Below, in pieces: positions 26,897 to 33,144 of a stretch of 40,578 bases of DNA (the stretch's first letter is position 1; each line of letters opens with the position of its first letter). The notes beneath the pieces are model-generated. The model worked only from the letters and a program-made list of their open reading frames with translations. It ran no database searches and was not told the origin of the DNA. This stretch comes from Cryomorphaceae bacterium (lineage in GTDB: Bacteria; Bacteroidota; Bacteroidia; Flavobacteriales; Schleiferiaceae), in the NCBI GenBank assembly GCA_020832345.1, contig JAFIEY010000065.1, positions 1-40,578 of the forward strand, written 5' to 3'. The translations under genes and the position numbers were made by a program.

Positions 26897-27923
26897 ACTG
26901 TTTCATGTATTGAGTTATCTCCTTTTTGAAATTTTCCAATGTTTTTTTCAAACTGACGTATGAAGATCCTCCGGCTGCATTTAAGTGCCCGCCTCCATTA
27001 AAAAACTGTCGTGCAAAAGTATTCATGTCCACGTTTCCCTTAGAACGAAAACTTATGCGGATATTGTCTGTATCCTCCCGAAAAAAAGCGGCAACAAGTA
27101 TTCCTTTTAAATTGAGTCCATAATTGACAAACCCCTCGGTATCGCCTTTTTGCAAATTTTCTTTTTCCTGTTGCTTTTTGGTTAGGTACAAAACACAAAC
27201 GCCGGCTTCCTTGAGCACCTCCATTTGCGCGAGCATATATCCCAACATCCGAAAACGTCGTTCATCGTAGGAGTCATACACCTTTTCGTAAATTTCACTG
27301 TGATCGATGCCCAGTTCAAAAAGGGCTGCTGTTAACTTAAAAGTATCTGCTGTAACAAGTGGAAATCGAAAACTACCTGTATCGGTAATGATTCCGGTAA
27401 ACAAACAAGATGCTCCTTCTTTGCCCAACAATTGATGCATATTGAGCTCCATGAGCAATTGAATGACCATTTGAGAGGTAGAAGGTTGTTTGGGGTCTGA
27501 AAAATAATGATCCGCACAATTGGAAGGGGCGATGTGGTGGTCGATCATAAACTTTGACGCCTTTGCAGAACCAATGGGGTTACACAAATCCTTTCCGGCC
27601 CTCGACAAATCATTGTAATCGAGGATAAAGATAAAGTTTGCATTGGCCACCAGTTCGTCTCCCCTTTTTCGATCATTGTCGTAAATCAGGATGTCCTCGC
27701 TTCCCGGCATCCAGTCGAGAAATCTGGGAAAATCGTTGGGCATCATTACACTGGAAGGAATACCCAAACGCTTGAAGAACCAGAACAAGCCGAGGGCTGA
27801 ACCCAGCGCATCGCCATCGGGATTTTGATGCGCAGTAATCAGGATATCACTTTGAATCTGATCCTTATTATTCAATAATTGCGTAAAAGCAGTATAAAAC
27901 TCAGGATGACTTTTTTGTACCAT
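26889..27923 (-). CDS. nrnA: DHH-family phosphoesterase (NrnA-like oligoribonuclease / pAp phosphatase)
   Basis: This is a 344-aa cytoplasmic enzyme, taking the ATG at 27923. The DHH core contains TAHQNPDGDALGSALG (about residues 31-46), DYNDLSR and IDHHIAP, and GIITDTGSFRF binds metal. The DHHA1 domain ends with FARQFFNGGGHLNAAGG (about 309-325). The NrnA family degrades nano-RNAs and hydrolyses 3'-phosphoadenosine 5'-phosphate. A longer frame begins at 27950, but a TACATTTG promoter box lies inside it, 5 nt before the ATG at 27923. It is the first gene of the nrnA-gldI-PPIase unit. Confidence 0.9.
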   Translation of the reverse strand: MVQKSHPEFYTAFTQLLNNKDQIQSDILITAHQNPDGDALGSALGLFWFFKRLGIPSSVMMPNDFPRFLDWMPGSEDILIYDNDRKRGDELVANANFIFILDYNDLSRAGKDLCNPIGSAKASKFMIDHHIAPSNCADHYFSDPKQPSTSQMVIQLLMELNMHQLLGKEGASCLFTGIITDTGSFRFPLVTADTFKLTAALFELGIDHSEIYEKVYDSYDERRFRMLGYMLAQMEVLKEAGVCVLYLTKKQQEKENLQKGDTEGFVNYGLNLKGILVAAFFREDTDNIRISFRSKGNVDMNTFARQFFNGGGHLNAAGGSSYVSLKKTLENFKKEITQYMKQYE

Positions 27924-27928
27924 AGCGG

Positions 27929-27936
27929 CAAATGTA
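27929..27936 (-). promoter_or_regulatory. Promoter -7 box abutting the nrnA start
   Basis: TACATTTG on the minus strand ends 5 nt before the ATG at 27923, predicting a leaderless or nearly leaderless transcript. No -33 TTG was seen. Confidence 0.45.
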
Positions 27937-27974
27937 AGGCAAAAGCCCATTTGGGGATAAAATATTCTAACGGA

Positions 27975-28253
27975 TTAAAGGGACATTAAACCCGGGATGG
28001 TTGCTGCCCTTCGGTACACTTCGACAACACCTTCGGGACTGAGCATCATTTCCTTAACAGTGATGGAAATGTAGTTTCCCTTTTTGCTCTCCCGCATACT
28101 AATTTGTGCTTGCTTGGCATTAAACAAACCCTGCACCTTGGCAATCATCTCATTATCTGCTGGAGATATGAATTTAAACATATAAATCTTAGGCCAATCT
28201 TTTTCTGCCTTGAGCTTTTCGAGTAAACCTTCGAAGGGATCTTTTTCTGCCAT
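27975..28253 (-). CDS. DUF493 (YbeD-like) family protein
   Basis: This 92-aa small cytoplasmic protein, taken from the ATG at 28253 (a TTG two codons upstream is less likely), has the ferredoxin-like DUF493 pattern: WPKIYMFKFISP, MIAKVQGLF, ISMRESKKGNYISITVKEMM and VVEVYRRAATIPGLMSL at the C-terminus. Family members are small ACT-like proteins with an unsettled role. A possible -7 box (TAACTTTG, 28320-28327) lies upstream, after the terminator of the YceI gene, so it is probably transcribed on its own. Confidence 0.88.
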   Translation of the reverse strand: MAEKDPFEGLLEKLKAEKDWPKIYMFKFISPADNEMIAKVQGLFNAKQAQISMRESKKGNYISITVKEMMLSPEGVVEVYRRAATIPGLMSL

Positions 28254-28319
28254 TTTCAAATTGTCAAGTTGTCAAAACCCCATACCTCAAAGTCGGGTGT
28301 AAGCGCTAAAATCATGCTG

Positions 28320-28327
28320 CAAAGTTA
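28320..28327 (-). promoter_or_regulatory. Possible promoter -7 box of the DUF493 gene
   Basis: TAACTTTG on the minus strand matches TAnnTTTG. It would give a leader of about 60 nt. A TTTG lies 13 nt upstream, closer than the usual 17-23 nt. Confidence 0.4.
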
Positions 28328-28343
28328 CTACCATTTTGGTCAA

Positions 28344-28376
28344 ATAAAAAGGCCATCGGATTGACCCGACGACCTT
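28344..28376 (-). terminator. Intrinsic terminator of the YceI-family gene
   Basis: On the minus strand an 11-bp stem (AAGGTCGTCGG/CCGATGGCCTT, two G-U or mismatch positions) with a 6-nt loop is followed by TTTTTATTTG. It lies about 30 bp after the stop at 28408. Confidence 0.85.
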
Positions 28377-28407
28377 CTATTAACCTAATTAAACCAATAA
28401 ACCAAAA

Positions 28408-29067
28408 CTATCCTCTGACGTCGAGTTCAAGAATGATTTTGTCGTCAATGAGTTTATCTTTTGCCAAACCTTCAATGCCGGTAGAACCGAACATCACGTT
28501 CCAGTTGGTGCGATCGATTGTGAATTCGGGTGCTTTGACTGCAACACCCTCATCATTTACATTTACCTTAACGGGAATGGTTATGTTTTGGGTATTGTCG
28601 CGCATGGTTAGATTGCCCTTCAAAATATGAGTTGTACCTTTTTCGTCGTTCATTTTCTCCGAAACTTCGGTAATAACAAAACGAGCTTCAGGGTGTTCAT
28701 CTACGGCAAAGAAGTCATCACTCTTTAGGTGACCGACTAATTTGTTATAGTTTTCTTCATTGCCTTCAAGATCCTTGCAATGGATGGTATTCATATCGAT
28801 GGTAAACTCACCTCCGACCAATTGATTGCCCTCCACTTTAAACATACCGGACTTAAGGTTGATTGTTCCGATGTGTTCGCCTTTCGAGTAGGTTTTAAAA
28901 CCTTTCCAATTGATGGTTGAGTTTGCTGCGTCTGTATCAACAGTACGCTCGGCCACTACCTCTTTTTCCTCTGCGGCATCCGTGGTATCAACGGTTTCAT
29001 TTGGAGCACTGCTACAAGCTGCGAAAATGGCAGCGGTTGCAATGGTGAAAAAACTTTTTTTGATCAT
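28408..29067 (-). CDS. YceI-family lipoprotein
   Basis: This 219-aa lipoprotein has cysteine 18 in FAACSS, a threonine/glutamate-rich linker (about 20-45), then a YceI lipocalin-like barrel: STINWKGFKT, GTINLKSGMFKV, GGEFTIDMNTI, LKSDDFFAVDEHPEARF, LKGNLTMRDNTQNI and FTIDRTNWNVMFGS. YceI proteins bind amphiphilic, often isoprenoid, molecules in the periplasm; the ligand here is unknown. It has its own promoter and terminator, so it is monocistronic. Confidence 0.95.
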   Translation of the reverse strand: MIKKSFFTIATAAIFAACSSAPNETVDTTDAAEEKEVVAERTVDTDAANSTINWKGFKTYSKGEHIGTINLKSGMFKVEGNQLVGGEFTIDMNTIHCKDLEGNEENYNKLVGHLKSDDFFAVDEHPEARFVITEVSEKMNDEKGTTHILKGNLTMRDNTQNITIPVKVNVNDEGVAVKAPEFTIDRTNWNVMFGSTGIEGLAKDKLIDDKIILELDVRG

Positions 29068-29091
29068 GGTGATGAATTTTTATTTATTCTG

Positions 29092-29122
29092 CAAATTTAC
29101 GATTTTAATATAACGCCTGCAA
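29092..29122 (-). promoter_or_regulatory. Promoter of the YceI-family gene
   Basis: On the minus strand TTG (29120-29122), 20 nt, then TAAATTTG (29092-29099) fit the Bacteroidota -33/-7 consensus. The predicted start near 29085 gives an 18-nt leader to the ATG at 29067. Confidence 0.7.
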
Positions 29123-29350
29123 GGAAAGATTGTTCACAAGCAAAATACTTAATCTAATTTAAGAATTTGTTTTAAGTCCGAATGACTTTCGGTATTCGTG
29201 GAGGTTTCGATAGACCGAGTGTTTTTGTGCAATGGGGTTGAATGTTTAGGCGTTGAGTCGTTTAGGTGTTTAGTCGTTTTGAGACCGAACGTTTTTCGGT
29301 ATTCGTTGGGGTTTCGAGAGACCGAGAGTTTTTGTGAATGATGAATGGTC

Positions 29351-29413
29351 AATGGTTAATGGTTAATGGTTAATGGTTAATGGTTAATGGTTAATGGTTA
29401 ATGGTTAATGGTT
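29351..29413 (+). repeat. AATGGTT heptanucleotide tandem array, nine units
   Basis: Nine near-perfect tandem copies of AATGGTT occupy 63 bp inside the repeat desert. The array is a simple repeat likely to vary in copy number between strains. Confidence 0.93.
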
Positions 29414-29974
29414 AAATAACCAACTATCTTCGGTATTCGTTGGGGTTTCGAGAAACCGGAATCATTTGGTTCGTGGTCTTTTTTGTTCTGTAAACATTCA
29501 GGTAATCGGGACTCTTTTAATTGACAGTTGACAATGTGGGCGATGAACTGATTTCGGTATTCGTAGAGGTTTCGTAAGACCGAGAGTTTTTGTGCAATGG
29601 GGTTGAATGTTTAGGCGTTGAGTCGTTTAGGTGTTTAGTCGTTTTTAGACCGAATCTTTATCGGTATTTGCGGAGGTTTCAAGATACCGGAATCATTTGG
29701 TTTGTGGTCTTTTTTTGTTCTGTAAACATTCAGGTAATCGGGACTTTTTTAATTGACAGTTGACAATGTGGGCGAGGAACGGATTTCGGTTTTTGTAGAG
29801 ATTACGAGAGACCGAGAGCATTGGGTTGTCGTTTTTTTATCAATCACAACATACAGGATCAACCCCGCAGGGGTGTTGATGATTATAACAATGCCACAAA
29901 CACGAACCACAGAAAACAATTCCCCACCAAACTTCGGTTTCAAAAACCCATAAACATTACAATAACGGAAAAAA

Positions 29975-30000
29975 GGGCAACCACAAGGGATTGCCCCTAC
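29975..30000. repeat. Short hairpin repeat (GGGCAA/TTGCCC)
   Basis: GGGCAACCACAAGGG followed by ATTGCCCCTAC forms a 6-bp stem GGGCAA/TTGCCC. From memory, near-identical short palindromes occur between genes in many unrelated bacteria; only one copy is in this window. Confidence 0.5.
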
Positions 30001-30060
30001 AACTAAATTTGCGCCCAAAACTATTAAACACTTAAACCTTAAACATTTAAACCTCTATAT

Positions 30061-30197
30061 AACGTCCACAATCCAAACCGCACCCAACCCCCATTCCCCA
30101 AATCAACCCCCGACTTCCGACCTCCGACCTCCGACCTCCGACCTCCGACCCGCAAATAACCTCCACCATCCAAACCCCACCCAACCCCAATTCCCAA
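30061..30197. repeat. CGACCTC heptamer array flanked by a direct repeat
   Basis: Five to six tandem CGACCTC-type heptamers (30111-30150) lie between two copies of a roughly 39-bp C-rich direct repeat (about 30061-30099 and 30158-30197) that differ at a few positions. Confidence 0.85.
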
Positions 30198-30212
30198 AAA
30201 ACAAGCAAAATA

Positions 30213-31886
30213 TTATTCCAAGCTATTTATCTGCACCCGTTGATTTCTCACGGCTCCGGTTTGCCGGTTTTCCACTTGGATGATGTATAACCCAGAGGGT
30301 AGGTTTTCGGCTTGAATCTCAAATGGGACATTGGTTTGTTTTTTTATGACCGCAACACCCTGGAGATTAATCAAGGTAATGATAAAGTCTCCCGTTGGAC
30401 TTTCCGGAACGACGGAAAACACACCCTGATTTGGATTGGGATACACCTTGAAATTTGCTGATTTATTTCGGAAATACTTCTCAGTGGAGATGATCGGACA
30501 ATCAATAGATTGTAAAACGATTACGGTGTTTTCAAGCATGAAAAATCCACAGGGATTCATCAATGTATTTCCGTCGGTGCCATTTTTAATTGAAATGATA
30601 TAATCCCCGTTCATGGGTAAAGGTTGTGCCAATTCCAGAATAACGGATTGGGAAACGCCTTCATTGCAATTTTTTTGAATGCCGATAATTGGTATATTAA
30701 AAGAATCTGGAGATGTAATTCTAAACTCTGATCCGTCAGGCGAAATAGAATTGCACATGACAGGCTGACTAAATTCAACCTCTATTTCTGTGGACAAACA
30801 GTTGTATTTAAATGCCGGAAGGGCGATTTCAAATTGGGTGCTGTCATTGGGATCAAATATCGTATCGGCATTTGCGACACCTTGGGGATCAGGTAGTATG
30901 TTTAAAATATTGGGGCCAAAATTGGTGGTAGGAATGGAATCGACATCGGATTTAAGGGATGCTCCATTTACCGTCTCTGATTGGCAAGTGCCTCGCACGG
31001 TTAGCCAATATTCCCTATAGCTTGTCCCGACCAAAACGTAGTCGTTCAGTGTAGGGGAAAATCGGTAAGCTTGTGCAACAACAACATAAACATAATTGCC
31101 TTGAATACTATTGGATGATCTGAAATTAATCATACCATTGTTGTCTAAAACAACCACACCTGTATCAGTCATAAACGGTTGATCTTGTGAATACCCAGGA
31201 CTCATAACCATATCGGCAAAACTCCCAGTACATCCCCCGTTTTTTCCATAATTAAACCGATAAACCAAAGAATCTCCCTGGGGTGATTCCGCACCGTGAT
31301 TTAAAAACACATTTTGCCCATGACAAACATTGATGGGAACTTCTGGAACCAAAAATTGAGGCGAAGTAACATCCCCAAGATCTGTATTAAGCCTTGCATG
31401 AAGAAAGTTTGTAGAGCCTCCCGAGCCATTTGCCATATAGTTATCAGTATTAGCCACGGCTACCCTGCAACATGGAAAGGAAAATCGAAATCTAATATCT
31501 GAACAGGGGGAAGGAAGAACAACCGTACTCTCGTATGTATGCGTGTAAACTTCAAAATACCCTGGGCTAGTGGTATCCAAACATGGCAACTGTCCGTGGT
31601 GTGAGACACCGTTGGGAGGAGAGGTTTGGTTTACGGTAATGGTTTGATTAGGAAAACAAGTACTTGTTAAACAAAGATTATAGCTTTGCGGTACATTTAA
31701 AGTGGTGTAGTGCGGAGAACGCAGTAGTTTAAGGCTAACCAGATAATGGTGTGGGGTGTTCGTCGAATCACCTATGTAGCGATATGTCAATTCGCCACCA
31801 ACGAGATGCGCTGCACGGGTTGTGTGGTTTGCGCTGAAAATTATTAGTATTATTGAAAAACACGAAAAGCGTAATGATTGATTCAT
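30213..31886 (-). CDS. T9SS type A sorting-domain protein (paralog B)
   Basis: This 557-aa exported protein has a signal peptide (about 1-25, ending TRAAH), the N-terminal LVGGELTYRYIGDSTNTP block, a CSDIRFRFSFPCCR block (about 132-145), the ISPDGSEFRI block (about 382) and a T9SS sorting tail (YPNPNQGVFSV, about 483-493). The order of blocks matches the protein at 6803-8449, so the two are paralogs about 22 kb apart. No catalytic motif was recognised; a surface or matrix role is likely. A TATTTTTG -7 box lies 17 bp before the start, and a MITE-like element begins 68 bp upstream. Downstream is the repeat desert. Confidence 0.87.
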   Translation of the reverse strand: MNQSLRFSCFSIILIIFSANHTTRAAHLVGGELTYRYIGDSTNTPHHYLVSLKLLRSPHYTTLNVPQSYNLCLTSTCFPNQTITVNQTSPPNGVSHHGQLPCLDTTSPGYFEVYTHTYESTVVLPSPCSDIRFRFSFPCCRVAVANTDNYMANGSGGSTNFLHARLNTDLGDVTSPQFLVPEVPINVCHGQNVFLNHGAESPQGDSLVYRFNYGKNGGCTGSFADMVMSPGYSQDQPFMTDTGVVVLDNNGMINFRSSNSIQGNYVYVVVAQAYRFSPTLNDYVLVGTSYREYWLTVRGTCQSETVNGASLKSDVDSIPTTNFGPNILNILPDPQGVANADTIFDPNDSTQFEIALPAFKYNCLSTEIEVEFSQPVMCNSISPDGSEFRITSPDSFNIPIIGIQKNCNEGVSQSVILELAQPLPMNGDYIISIKNGTDGNTLMNPCGFFMLENTVIVLQSIDCPIISTEKYFRNKSANFKVYPNPNQGVFSVVPESPTGDFIITLINLQGVAVIKKQTNVPFEIQAENLPSGLYIIQVENRQTGAVRNQRVQINSLE

Positions 31887-31902
31887 GATAGAAAATTTTT
31901 AC

Positions 31903-31910
31903 CAAAAATA
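31903..31910 (-). promoter_or_regulatory. Possible promoter -7 box of T9SS paralog B
   Basis: TATTTTTG on the minus strand fits TAnnTTTG and predicts a leader of about 10 nt before the ATG at 31886. The nearest TTTG upstream is 26 nt away, slightly too far. Confidence 0.4.
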
Positions 31911-31953
31911 CAAAATAATTTCCTAAAAGCTGGTAACAAAACAATATAATGGC

Positions 31954-32081
31954 TGAGTCCACACTAAAAATGGATGATTTCAATCAAAATCGAGGGGATT
32001 TTTGAACCGGAGCAAGTGAGGATTCGAAAATCTACCGACGTGGAAGATTTTGGCGGAAAGGGACTTTTTAGAGCAGACTCA
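31954..32081 (+). mobile_element. MITE-like element, copy 3 (best preserved)
   Basis: This 128-bp copy runs from TGAGTCCACACTAAAAA to GAGCAGACTCA. The two ends match as an imperfect 17-bp inverted repeat (14 of 17 positions). It is flanked by the direct repeat TGGC (31950-31953 and 32082-32085), the most convincing target duplication since it is not A/T-only. It is about 88% identical to the copy at 38307 by manual count. A reading frame MISIKIEGIFEPEQVRI runs through it. Confidence 0.92.
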
Positions 32082-32118
32082 TGGCTAAATTGCTTACAGC
32101 CTTGGTTTGTGGAAAAAG

Positions 32119-32487
32119 TCATAGCGAAACAGAAACGAGCATTATTTCGTTTTCCTTTTTGTAGTAGTATCCCAAATCAAATACACAGTAAATTTGCTTT
32201 CCGGATTTTTTGGTGATGTGTGTAAAATATCCAAAGTGAAATCCATGGTTGAGTAAATCTTCTCTCATTATTTTTGCAGATGTGGATTTTTCTTGTAAAA
32301 AATCCGCCATAATCTTTCGATTTCTCTGAAGTGTGTGGATGATGTTTCGTGTGCAGTTGTTTCGTTCACGCATAGTGCTATTGTGATATGAGTTTCGACA
32401 ATAATCATCGCAAAACTTTTTGTCAACTCTTCCCTGTAGCGGTTCTTTGCAATTTAAGCACTTTCTTGGTTTTTTCATAACGCTCAT
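32119..32487 (-). CDS. Small zinc-ribbon protein of unknown function
   Basis: This is a 122-aa protein, taken from the ATG at 32487 (a second ATG at 32478 is also possible). The longer frame to 32610 is rejected because a strong promoter lies within it. The N-terminus has four cysteines in CLNCKEPLQG and KFCDDYCRN, a treble-clef or zinc-ribbon pattern, followed by a charged helical segment and a beta-rich end (KQIYCVFDLGYYY). I recall similar small proteins in Bacteroidota with no assigned role. It is divergent from ssb. Confidence 0.75.
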   Translation of the reverse strand: MSVMKKPRKCLNCKEPLQGRVDKKFCDDYCRNSYHNSTMRERNNCTRNIIHTLQRNRKIMADFLQEKSTSAKIMREDLLNHGFHFGYFTHITKKSGKQIYCVFDLGYYYKKENEIMLVSVSL

Positions 32488-32522
32488 TTTTAGATTAATA
32501 ATTGTAGTGAAAAACTTTCGTG

Positions 32523-32555
32523 CAAATATATAAAAAATAAATAAATACTTACAAA
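32523..32555 (-). promoter_or_regulatory. Promoter of the zinc-ribbon gene
   Basis: On the minus strand TTTG (32552-32555), 21 nt, then TATATTTG (32523-32530) match the Bacteroidota consensus well. The start would be near 32516, giving a leader of about 29 nt. Confidence 0.7.
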
Positions 32556-32613
32556 TGTTTTTTTTCGTAAGTAAGTGTTTTATTACCGAATTGGATTTGG
32601 AGGTTACCACACT

Positions 32614-32642
32614 TTTGCACCGAACGAAAGTTCTTACAATTG
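32614..32642 (+). promoter_or_regulatory. Possible promoter of ssb
   Basis: TTTG (32614-32617), 17 nt, then TACAATTG (one mismatch to TAnnTTTG) precede the ssb ATG by about 24 nt. Confidence 0.4.
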
Positions 32643-32666
32643 TTTAACCTTAAAAGCTAAAAAATC

Positions 32667-33017
32667 ATGAATGCTTTAAAAAACAAAGTTCAGCTCATTG
32701 GAAATCTTGGTGCAAAACCGGAAATCATAACTTTTGATAGCGGTAAAAAATTGGCAAAAGCCAGTTTGGCCACCACGGAGCAGTTTAAAAATGCCAATGG
32801 AGAAAAAGTAGAAAAAACTTCATGGCACCGTTTGAATGTCTGGGGTAAATTAGCCGATGTAATGGAGAAATACACCGAAAAAGGATCGGAAATTCTCGTT
32901 GAAGGCCGAATCAACTACAGTCAGTATAAGACAAAAGAAGGTGAGGAGCGCCATTCCACTGAAATTGAAGTGCAGGAGTTAATGCTTCTCAGATCCCCCA
33001 AAAATGGCAAAGGTTAG
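32667..33017 (+). CDS. ssb: Single-stranded DNA-binding protein (short form)
   Basis: This 116-aa OB-fold protein binds single-stranded DNA in replication and repair. Family residues are NKVQLIGNLGAKPEI at about 6-20, WHRLNVWGKLADV (about 52-64) and KGSEILVEGRINYSQY (about 72-87). It ends RSPKNGKG without the flexible tail and acidic DDDIPF-type tip that recruits partner proteins in the main SSB. It is therefore probably a second, short SSB, with the main one elsewhere in the genome. It has a strong terminator and precedes a Pif1-like helicase. Confidence 0.93.
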   Translation: MNALKNKVQLIGNLGAKPEIITFDSGKKLAKASLATTEQFKNANGEKVEKTSWHRLNVWGKLADVMEKYTEKGSEILVEGRINYSQYKTKEGEERHSTEIEVQELMLLRSPKNGKG

Positions 33018-33023
33018 CCTTTC

Positions 33024-33069
33024 AAAAACACCAAAAGCGGAAAATATATTTCCGCTTTTGGTGTTTTTT
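33024..33069 (+). terminator. Strong intrinsic terminator of ssb
   Basis: A 20-bp perfect stem (33024-33043 with 33049-33068) and a 5-nt loop, whose arms carry A and T runs at their bases, works in either direction. It lies 6 bp after the ssb stop. Confidence 0.93.
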
Positions 33070-33144
33070 ATCCCTTTAAAAAATCCGGAAAACTTAGAAT
33101 TGCCGGTTTATCAAATTTAATTATCTTGCAAAAAATATTGATCC

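Larger units (their letters stand above)
29150..30212. repeat. Gene-free repeat desert
   Basis: About 1 kb with no credible gene, packed with degenerate repeats. Six copies of a roughly 32-bp motif (TTTCGGTATTCGT...TTTCGAGAGACCGAGAG) start near 29187, 29294, 29428, 29552, 29659 and 29784. A block of about 120 bp beginning ACCGGAATCATTTGG at 29455 recurs at 29686. A block beginning GTGCAATGGGGTTGAATG at 29227 recurs at 29592. Two heptamer arrays and a short hairpin repeat are listed separately. Short frames here cross repeats and are not genes. Confidence 0.8.

Noticed and set aside
29187-29820. CRISPR-like array of about 32-bp repeats
   Set aside because: Units are diverged, spacings are uneven (107-134 bp) and the intervening sequences are themselves duplicated; no cas genes nearby.
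29749-30018. Short frames of 60-90 aa on both strands of the repeat desert
   Set aside because: They cross repeat units and simple repeats and show no protein-like composition or conserved motif.
31974-32216. An 80-aa plus-strand frame starting in the element at 31954
   Set aside because: Half is translated element sequence and the rest is antisense to the zinc-ribbon gene; no codon or motif support.
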